Assembly (NCBI RefSeq): GCF_000417875.1
Contig: NW_006920888.1
Span: 537,936-562,227, forward strand
Length of the DNA: 24,292 nucleotides
From: Pseudozyma flocculosa PF-1
Lineage: Eukaryota; Basidiomycota; Ustilaginomycetes; Ustilaginales; Ustilaginaceae
Direction of reading: 5' to 3'
Shown here: positions 16,638 through 24,292 of the stretch, one piece after another
Layout of the letters: every line of letters starts with the position of its first letter
Position numbering within the stretch: position 1 is the stretch's first letter
The notes under the pieces: generated by a model
Database searches by the model: none
Told to the model about the DNA's origin: nothing
Seen by the model: the letters and a program-made list of their open reading frames with translations, nothing else
Made by a program: the position numbers and the translations under genes

Positions 16638-18373
16638 GCTTGCAGGCTTGTTGGGAGCGGGAGCGGAAGCGTCGGGAAGCAGGTTGCGCTAGCGGCGCTC
16701 TTTCTCTGCCGGTCGGCCAGAGCGGACCCAAGCTGTCGGTCGGACAATGCCTGGGAACGGGAGGTGGCCTTGGTGCGGGTCAGAGCCTGGACTCGGCGTG
16801 TCTTGGCCTGGACCGAAGATACTGTAGGATGGAGCTGCCTGTCGACGGACGGCGGCGAGGACGCGCTGCAGAGGACCCGGCGTGACTGGCTGCACAGCCT
16901 AGTCTTCTGGTGGATGAGCGCTCGATCGTCGAGGATCTGCAGGCAGGCCGCGGCGGCTGGAGTACGTAGTAATAGATAGGCTGCGTCGCTCCAGGCTATG
17001 CAGTGCTGATGGTTGCTTTGCTCTGCCTTGCCTTGCACTGTCTCGTCTTGGCTGCTTGCTTGTCGCTAGAAGGGCGGCTCGGCTCACTGCCGACGGTTCC
17101 GACGGTCGGGGAGTCGCTTGGCGTGTAGGCGCCAGGGCCACGTCGGGACGGCCGCAGCTGGGTGCGCCGAGAGCGGGGCTGTCGAGGCGTAGCCGGCAAC
17201 CCAGACGTACGGGCGTATATATGGAAGAAGGCCGAGGGGGCTGGATCGCGGATGCAATGAGAGGTACTGTAGGTGGTGGTGCCTTTTGTCGAGGTGGATG
17301 ATGGTGGCCAGGAAGGAGGGAGGCCGCGCTGCGCCCCGACCCGCTGCCTCGCCGCATGGGCTCCTGCTCCATGCAGACGTCAGTCATCGCGTGCTGCGGT
17401 CACGCCGTTCGGCACCGTGGGGCGCAGCCTGCTTCGCGCACTCTATCTGTCGTTGTGGTCGTCGCCGCCGTCGGCCTTGCCATCGTCCCGCCTGCTGGCT
17501 GTTTGCGGCGTTGTAGACAAGCAAGGCACGACCTCGACATCGTAGGGGAGCCCTCGGCGCTCCATCTCAGGCGACGAGAAGCAGTGCGAAGCGAAGGTGA
17601 GAGAGACAGGCAGGCAGGGACCGGCTGATCAGGGTCCAGCCGACATGACCGGCGGCCGCTCGGCCATCTTCGCTCGCCCGCCAGGCAGGCTTGGCCTGGC
17701 CACAGAGCGGCCGGCGCACGTACCGACAGCGCGGGGCGGGGCCAGGCGAAATCCAGCCCGAATTTCGGCGTCAAAAACGGGGCGGGCCAGCAGGCCAGGC
17801 CGCAGGGGGCCCAGGCACGGGGCTCGCTGTCACTCGGGCGACCCCTCGACCACCACCACCAACACCACCACCATCGCTTCCGTCCGTCGACACCGCCCTC
17901 CGCCGCCCCGCTGGCTCCTCTGCATACACCGTCCACGCTCTTCTGATGCCCAGCTTGTGATCTCGAGGGCCATCAGCCGAGTCTCATCTCATTTCGTCCG
18001 CCCGCCTCGCCATCTCTGCGCCTGCCGGTCCAGCAGACACGCTCACGCACGCACGCACGCACGCACCTGTCTCGGCCCGTGCCGTCCACACACGATCCCC
18101 GCTTGGCTACGCCGACCTCGCAACTACCGCCCGGACAGGTTCCGATCGCAGCGCGGTTCAGCCTCGCTCTGTCGCTCATTCTATCCCCATCTTGACCCGC
18201 AGCCATCCTTGGCATCTCTCTCTGACCCGCGCCTTGGTTCTCTCTGCCGACCCCGCCTCATCTTCATCGCATCTGATCGCGACGGTCACTCGTGCATCGA
18301 ACGACGCAGACGTTGGCGACCGACGCTCTGCAGGCTACGCCCTCTCTGCCACTCACCTTGACCTCGGCTTGGC
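16638..18373. promoter_or_regulatory. Divergent intergenic region between the Nudix and transporter genes
   Basis: About 1.7 kb between divergent start codons. A TATATAT element lies at about 17216-17222. A CACCAC-rich patch (about 17848-17875), an ACGC run (18044-18067) and a long pyrimidine-rich leader (about 17960-18373) precede the transporter ATG. Several frames are open on both strands but show no domain. No gene is called. Confidence 0.55.
18044..18067 (+). repeat. ACGC tetranucleotide microsatellite in the transporter leader
   Basis: About six ACGC units, about 310 nt upstream of the transporter start codon, within its probable leader. Confidence 0.85.
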
Positions 18374-20305
18374 ATGGTCGCGGCATCGTATGCCACCAAC
18401 GGTGGCCTCTCTTCGGGCCGTCGAATGCCCAGCTCGCCCGCAGCCGAGCGCTACCGCGGGGGCGACGGCGGCTGCGACGAGGGCGACGACGCCCTGGACC
18501 CGGGACCGCCCCAGGAGCAGGGCAAGGCGAGCCTCGTATCCTGCATCAGCAACCTCACCAACACCATCATCGGCACCGGCATGCTGGCGACGCCCGGGGC
18601 GTTCCGCTACACCGGCCTCCTCCTCGGCATGGGGCTGATATGCTTTTGCGGCTTTACCGCTGCATTCGGCCTCTACCTCCTGACGCGGTGCGCCGCCAAG
18701 GTGGGCGGCCGTCGCAACAGCTTCTTCAGCATCGCCAGCCAGACGCTGCCCGGAGGCGCGTGGTGGTTTGACCTGGCCATCGCCCTCAAATGCTACGGCG
18801 TCTCGATCTCCTACCTCATCATCTGCGGCCAGCTGATGCCCCAGATCATCATCAGCTTCTTCAAGGCGTTCCACCGCGACGTCCACCAGATCCCCACCCT
18901 CCTCCTCGACCGCTCCTTTTGGATCTTTGTGCTAATGGTCATGCTCAGTGAGTGGGCGGCCTGGTCTGCCTTTCCTTGCATCTGCCGCTGTGCGCTGACA
19001 GCCGACTCGTTCCCGCGCTTTCTCTTTGTCCTGTCCCGTCTCCCTTCTCCAACCCGCCCGCCGCAGTCCCGCTGTGCTTCCTGCGCCGCCTCGACTCGCT
19101 CCGGCACACCAGCTACCTCAGCCTGCTCGCCGTCTTCTACCTGGTCATCATCGTCATCCACTACAGCCTCTCGTCCGACGCCCGCGCCACGCTGCCGCCT
19201 GCGGGCGAGGTCCACCTGATCACCGTCTCGTACCACACCATCAGCATCTTCCCCGTCTTTGTCTTTGCATTCACCTGCGCCCAGAACATGCTCTCGGTCT
19301 ACAACGAGCTGTTTGAGAACAGCGAGGCGCGCGTCAACACCGCCATCGCCGCCTCGATTGGCACCGGCGGCTTCGTCTACCAGATCGTCGGCGTGCTGGG
19401 GTACCTCGCCTTTGGCTCCAACGTCGGCGACAACATCATCACCATGTACCCGAGCACCAGCCTCTTTGTCTGCTTTGGCCGCGTCTCGATCGTCGTGCTG
19501 ACCGTCTTCAGCTACCCGCTGCAGGTGAGCGCGGAGGCCGTCGTGCCGTGCCGGCAGCATCCGATCTCGACCGCTGACGCCCGTCCTCGCCTCGTCTGCG
19601 CGCTTCACGCGCACACCAGATCCATCCTTGCCGAGCGTCGCTGGACAAGGTGCTCTCGCGCTCGTCGCGCAGGCAGGTCCTGTCGGACGCCGCCAGCGCC
19701 TCGCTGCTCGCCCAGCCGTCGGTGCCGGCCGAGCCCTACCGCGACGATGTCGACGACGAGGCCGGAACGAACCCGAGGCTTCAGCCGCGGCATACCGTGG
19801 GCCCCAACCACCGCAACTTTTCCGCCATCTCGAGGATGTCGGTCTACGAGGAGGAGACGCCGCTGTGGAAGTGGTGAGTGCGGAGCGGATCCATGCCGAA
19901 GGATGAGATGGCCAGCGTACCCAGCAGCTGACCGATGCGCATTTGCTCGCCCGCCTCGACTTCGGAACCGGCTGCGCCGCTTCCCCTCCTTGCCAAAGGT
20001 GCGCCATGACGGCCGGCATCCTCAGCACGACGTTTGTCATCAGCCTGCTGGTCGACGACCTCTCCATCATCCTCGGCTTTGTCGGCTCGGTGGGCTCGAC
20101 GACCATCAGCTTCATCCTGCCCGGCATCCTCTACTCGTCGCTGTTTGCCGACGAGCCCAACAGCCGGATGCGAAGGGGCGCCCAGACGCTGGCCGCATGG
20201 GGCTGCTTCGTCCTCGTGGTCGCGCTCTCGGCCAACATCCACAAGCTCGTCCAGGCGCCCGTGCCGGCCTCGGTGCTGCTCAAGCCGTCGGGTGCAGCGC
20301 GATGA
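18374..20305 (+). CDS. Vacuolar amino-acid transporter, AVT / SLC38-like (AAAP family)
   Basis: Four exons (18374-18947, 19067-19524, 19620-19873, 19999-20305) join in phase to give 530 residues. After a hydrophilic Gly/Asp-rich N-terminus (about 1-50) comes the family signature NLTNTIIGTGMLATPGAF in the first membrane helix. About ten further hydrophobic segments follow, including YLSLLAVFYLVIIVIHY, the FAFTCAQNMLSVYNEL helix, the QIVGVLGYLAFGSNV helix and FSYPLQIHPCRASLD. Exon 3 encodes an acidic, Ser/Arg-containing cytosolic loop ending in PLWKW. The final exon carries the last helices (FVISLLVDDLSIILGFVGS and on). Fungal AVT proteins move neutral or basic amino acids across the vacuolar membrane by proton coupling; the subtype (AVT5/6/7-like is my best guess) and direction are inferred. 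Introns are 119, 95 and 125 nt with GTGAG donors. An in-frame ATG at 18425 is an alternative start. Confidence 0.92.
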
Positions 20306-22521
20306 GCCCCGGCAACGCGCCTCGATGCTCTCTTCAAGATCGTCTCTAGACCACGCCCCTGCTTCATAGACACTACCTTTCTTGCGATCCGAGACGGCCC
20401 GCTGCCGTTTACAGTCATCATACCCGGCGCCCCGCTGCCACCATTGCCGTCATCCGAGGGCCATTGCGGCTACCGTTGCTGTGTTCCTTCGACGGCTGTG
20501 TCCGATTCGCGCCCGCCCTGGCGCCGTCCGACTTGGATCTGACACCGTGGGCCACCAGGCTCAGCGACGGTCCGTTGCGGCGGCGGGCCACCGACGATGA
20601 AAGGTGAGAGATGCCCAAGACGTGGGCGGCAGATGCAGAGGCAGAGGCGGAGGCAGTGACAGAACTGCCCGTCTCGCCTCGACCAGATCCAGGTGCCGTA
20701 GGGCGGCGAGCACAGGCTGGAGGCCAAAGATCCTCCGGCCCGACTTCGGCCGGCCTCCCACTGGTCGCACCCTCCATCGCTTGCCAGAAGCTTGCTCTGA
20801 TACACACTCAAGACTAGTGCACTCACACACGAACGGCGACTTGGCTCGGGACCTGCCAACCGAGCAGCAAAGACTGGCCAAGCAGCGCCAAGCGCGCGGG
20901 CAAGGCCGGGCGTCCCTCCTCTTGCTGCCGCCGCGTTCGATCTCGGGGGTTTAGGCTGGGCAGGCCGGCAGGCTTCGATGCAGGGTCGAGGGACAAGCTA
21001 AGCAAGCAAGCAAGCAAGCGGGCAAGGGACGGACGAGATCCGGCCGCCAATTTCGTTCCTGCCGCCTGCGATTTAGAGCTTTCCAGCATCGCCTTTCGAC
21101 GGGGTTGCTCGACGTCATATGCGGAGAGGGCGATGGAGAGCGGTGAATCGCCGCCCCACCGAGCCGGGGGAAGCCATCTCTCCCTAGCTCGACCCTCACT
21201 AGTTCCCTTCCATCTTCCAGCGTACCGTGCCTCGATGGCGGACGAAGCAATTTGGCCTGTCCAACCGGCCATTCCATCCATCCAAAGCCCGCCCGGCGGC
21301 TTATGTACAAGACTTCCCATCTCGACGCACCCTGCAGCGGGATGTTGGGGCGCCCTTAGCTGCCTGGCATCCCGGGGGAGGGCAGGACACCCTAACCGCC
21401 AGCCAACCAGGCCGACAGAGGAGTCTTGACTCGGCTGCCGGCTTGATTGTCAACGGAAGGAGCAGCAGCAGCAGCGGCGGCCGCTCTCGACGGCGAGTTC
21501 CGGTTTGGGTCGGCGGCTGGCGGTGCAGTGCGATCCGAGCTGATCCCATCCATCCTTGCCCTATGGAGCGCCAGTCGTGCTGGACGGTGCGACGGCGGTC
21601 GTGACAGCGCGCAGAAAGAAGCAAGAGGCAGTGCGACGACGACCCGATCGCGCAGGTCTCGCTCGAATGGCTTGCGCTCCACATTCCCGGACTGGTGTCA
21701 CTTTTTTCGCCGTCTTCGTGCGAGCGAGCGGCCAAGGCAAAGCAAGCACCACCACCATCGATCTCGTCGTGCCGATACATCCGGCTTCATCGTGGCTTCT
21801 CTCCAAAGAAGGCTCTCTGCTCGATGGTAGGTCCCCCGGGGCTGGTATCGCCTTTCCTGCCGGCCTCCTACCTGCGCGCTGGAGATCCGTAGGGCGATCT
21901 GATCCATGCGGCGGAGGTCTGCTCCATCCGTTGGACCGACCGCGCGGTCTTTTCCTCTTCTTCTTCTTTCATGGCATCACGCCAAGCCAGAGGGAATTGT
22001 ATGGACGCATCGCACCGACAAAGATCGTTGCACAGCGGAGAGCCCATGCTTGCGGGCCAGGGCCGAGATCGGTCGGTTTTTTGCGGACAATAGGAAGCGC
22101 GCGATGCCGGATCCAACCCGCGACGGCTACTCGACCACGCCCAGCAGGCCATTCCAATGGCTACGCCATCCTCCCAGCTGGGACGGTCTCGCGCCCTTGG
22201 GTCTGCGCGCAGACGGACGCCTGCTTGCCCTCCTTGCCAAGGCTCGGCCCTTCGGCCGGCATGGCATACTCGTCGCTCCCTGGCCGGAGCGACGCTCGGA
22301 TGACGATGAGGGAGGCATCCAATCCATCGCAGGCCGATGGTGCTCGAGAACCTGGTCGCGCGCGACGCTGCCATCTGAGACCAACCTAAAGAAGTGTCGC
22401 CTGCCAGTCTTTGCTTGTCTCACAGGGACCCCTCGGCCGACCTCGACTTGCTGCCCCTACGCTACCTACGCACGCTAACGGTACCATACCATACCGTAGC
22501 TCGCTGCATCGGTCTCGCATC
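20306..22521. other. Unassigned region downstream of the transporter
   Basis: About 2.2 kb. The first few hundred bases should hold the transporter's 3' untranslated region. An AAGC run lies at 21000-21019 and an AGC/GGC-rich patch at about 21460-21485. The longest open frame (21556-22389, plus) has mixed codon bias and a composition without domains, and is not called. I see no supported gene. Confidence 0.5.
21000..21019 (+). repeat. AAGC tetranucleotide microsatellite
   Basis: About five AAGC units. Short copies of the same motif (CAAGCAAG or CTTGCTTG) recur through the non-coding parts of the window. Confidence 0.85.
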
Positions 22522-22998
22522 ATGTCCTTCCCGAAGCCGGTCGAGACGCAGGTCAGCCAGCCAGCGCGCTACCGGAAGCCGGCACTGGACTCGCCCGAGC
22601 AAGCAAGCGTCTTGCTCCGGCTCAACGTCATCGAGGCGGCGCTGCAGAGTCAGACCTGGCTACCGTACCAGCACCACCCAGCAAGCCTTGCTCTCCCGCT
22701 TGTCAGAGTGGGCCTCACGATGGCGTCGGCGTGGCTGCTGCTCCTGGCCGTGCAAACGCCGGTCGTCGCCGACAGAGGCGAGGTCTATTTTGAGGTCGTC
22801 GAGGCGGGGGCCAAGCGCCAAGCAAGGGCCAACCGGGATCTCGAGCTCCGCGCAACTGCAGGAAGACGAAGGGGGCGACGGCACGCGAGGGCAGGCCGGC
22901 CAACCACGCCAGGGCAGGCCATGCGACGGGCGGAGCGATTTGGGCTTGATGCGAAGAACAAGCAAGCAGAGCGACGGCGTTTGCGTGGAAAACGGTAG
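22522..22998 (+). CDS. Hypothetical protein, possibly the first exon of a spliced gene
   Basis: An ATG at 22522 opens a 158-residue frame beginning MSFPKPVETQVSQPARY and continuing SPEQASVLLRLNVIEAALQS. The first 45-50 codons show the C/G third-base bias of the confident genes here; after that the bias weakens and the product becomes Arg/Ala-rich, suggesting that an intron begins within or after this stretch. The frame ends just after a possible donor (AACG|GTAGGT, 22993-22998), so translation may continue in a later exon. The opposite strand is also open over part of this stretch (for example a frame around 23000-23215 containing PTPELAEFGRRLDELERLG), so strand assignment is not secure. No family is recognised. 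Confidence 0.3.
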   Translation: MSFPKPVETQVSQPARYRKPALDSPEQASVLLRLNVIEAALQSQTWLPYQHHPASLALPLVRVGLTMASAWLLLLAVQTPVVADRGEVYFEVVEAGAKRQARANRDLELRATAGRRRGRRHARAGRPTTPGQAMRRAERFGLDAKNKQAERRRLRGKR

Positions 22999-24163
22999 GT
23001 CAGCGCCCGCTTGCGCTGAGGTGAGGCAAGGATCGGGCCGGTCCAGACAGCCAGCCATGACGCTGCTTGGGCTGCTTCGAGGCAGGGCCTATGTAGCCTG
23101 CCTGACTACTGGCAGGCCCACTGTAGGGCATCGAAGGAATCGCCGGAACCAGGTTCGGGCCCTGGCCTTGCTTGCCGAGCCGCTCGAGTTCGTCTAGCCG
23201 CCTGCCAAACTCGGCGAGTTCGGGGGTTGGCCGCCGCACCGCAACCGCACCGGCACCCGCACCCGCACCCGCATCCGCCTTCCGCTGCGTGGACCCCTTC
23301 AATCTGGCCCCCTCCGGCCTCCACCATCATCAACCCGGTGGAGCGCTCGCACTCCACCACACCACATCTCACCACGCTACACCACACTCAGCTTCTGCCG
23401 ACTTTGTGCTCCCTCAGCTCGCCTCGCCCTCTCGCTCCGTGGCTGGGTGTACATGCAGTCGGGCAGCCCTCGTCTTGGCTTACGGAGTCCGGCCCCTGCC
23501 TGCCCGATTTCTCTCCGACCTTGGCAGCGCGTCGGGCGAGCGTATCCCTCCCATCCACCCGCCTCATCGACCACGTCTCTTGCCTACAGGCACCGGACCT
23601 TAAGGGCAGCTACAGTAATCCTCCGCCCTTCTCCGTCGCTGCTCCGACAGCCGAATTGGCGAAAGAGGCTTGCGTGTGAGCGACCTGCCTCGTCGCTGGC
23701 CTGTCCCCCACGCTCCGCACGACGCCACGCAACGCACGCTGACTGCAGGCTGGGTCAGCTTGGCTGTCGGTACGATGGCGACGCGGGGAGAAGCGGGTGA
23801 AAATCTGCGACCGCCTCACGACGATGAGGCAGAAGCACGGAAGAGGAGGACAAGCGGTGCCAGGCAGACGTGATGGAGGGGCACCCGAAGGGTTGACCTG
23901 CCTCGCTCAAGCTGGTCGCCGCGGCCGCGGGCGAGGGCTCTCTGCAGACCTTCCGATGGGTCTGTCGACATGAGACGCACAATATGACTATCGACGGCAC
24001 TGCCTACAGCCGGGGAGCCTTTTTGTCACCACCCGGAAGCACTCCTTTGCTCGCACAACAATAGGCCGGGACTGGAACGCGGCGAATCCGGCGCGGCATT
24101 CCAGACGCTGTGCTGGCTTCGGTAACCTCGCGACGGAAGCAGCCTCCCCCTCGCCCGGGCGGT
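22999..24163. other. Unassigned region at the right end
   Basis: About 1.2 kb with a CCCGCA-type repeat (about 23250-23278), a CACCAC-rich patch (about 23355-23395) and a frame open over about 200 codons (about 23057-23679, plus) whose product is His/Pro/Ser-rich. A short frame from the ATG at 23775 (MATRGEAGENLRPPHDDE) ends at 23873. None is strong enough to call. Confidence 0.45.
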
Positions 24164-24292
24164 TTAGAGCTTGCTCTCGCCGTCCACCTCGTCGTCGGTG
24201 CCCCCCCCCCCCCCNCNCCNCCNCGCCGCCTCCGCGTCGCGCGCGTCGCGACGCGCGCGCGCGACCGTACGTCCACGCACGCACCCGACCCG
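24164..24292 (-). CDS. Possible C-terminal end of a minus-strand gene, partial (tentative)
   Basis: On the minus strand the sequence reads GTDDEVDGESKL then TAA (stop at 24164-24166), an acidic tail with C/G third positions. Upstream it passes through a run of 14 G and four ambiguous bases (24215-24223), so the frame beyond cannot be followed. It could be the end of a Gly-rich protein, or chance. Confidence 0.2.
   Translation of the reverse strand, partial: RVGCVRGRTVARARRDARDAEAAXXXGGGGGTDDEVDGESKL
24201..24223. other. Homopolymer C tract with ambiguous bases
   Basis: Fourteen C followed by a C/N mixture with N at 24215, 24217, 24220 and 24223. This is a low-quality or collapsed stretch, so sequence and frame across it are unreliable. 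Confidence 0.95.

Noticed and set aside
21556..22389. A 277-codon plus-strand frame
   Set aside because: Codon third positions are mixed, the opposite strand is equally open in parts, and no motif is recognisable. Frames of this size occur by chance at this GC content.
23148..23166. A T-arm-like hairpin (CCAGG, seven-base loop, CCTGG) suggesting a tRNA
   Set aside because: The loop does not match the conserved T-loop, and no matching D-arm, anticodon arm or acceptor stem can be drawn upstream.

Overview
The window looks like nuclear DNA from a GC-rich fungus, most likely a basidiomycete and possibly a smut relative (Ustilaginomycotina). This rests on high GC with strong C/G bias at third codon positions in the recognisable genes, short GTGAGT-type introns (about 95-150 nt), pyrimidine-rich leaders before start codons, and the gene families present. 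The species cannot be fixed from the sequence alone. There are no bacterial operons, rRNA or tRNA genes, CRISPR arrays or recognisable transposons.

Layout: (1) 1-830, minus: 5' part of an Lgl/tomosyn/Sro7-family WD40 exocytosis regulator, cut by the window edge. (2) 1477-4512, plus: DRS1/DDX27 DEAD-box helicase of 60S ribosome biogenesis, one intron. (3) 4714-6320, minus: eIF2B alpha subunit (GCN3), four exons, convergent with DRS1. (4) 7458-10285, minus: a four-finger C2H2 transcription factor. I could only assemble it by splicing six exons, including a 13-nt start-codon exon and an 18-nt microexon inside the first zinc finger. (5) 10286-15626: more than 5 kb upstream of that factor with no convincing gene but many microsatellites. 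(6) 15627-16637, minus: intronless NUDT15/MTH2-like Nudix hydrolase. (7) 18374-20305, plus: AVT/SLC38-type vacuolar amino-acid transporter, four exons, divergent from the Nudix gene. (8) 20306-24292: mostly unassigned, with one possible small coding region at 22522-22998 and a possible C-terminal coding end at the ambiguous-base right edge.

The genes are ordinary single-copy housekeeping loci plus one regulator, and I see no metabolic cluster. Two neighbours act in translation (DRS1 in large-subunit assembly, GCN3 in translation-initiation control), but they are convergent, so shared promoter control is not implied. The most interesting feature is the microexon. It is a multiple of three and carries most of the recognition helix of zinc finger 1, so skipping it would keep the reading frame while destroying that finger. 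Two introns (DRS1; eIF2B alpha intron 1) are also multiples of three without stop codons, so their retention would give longer in-frame proteins.
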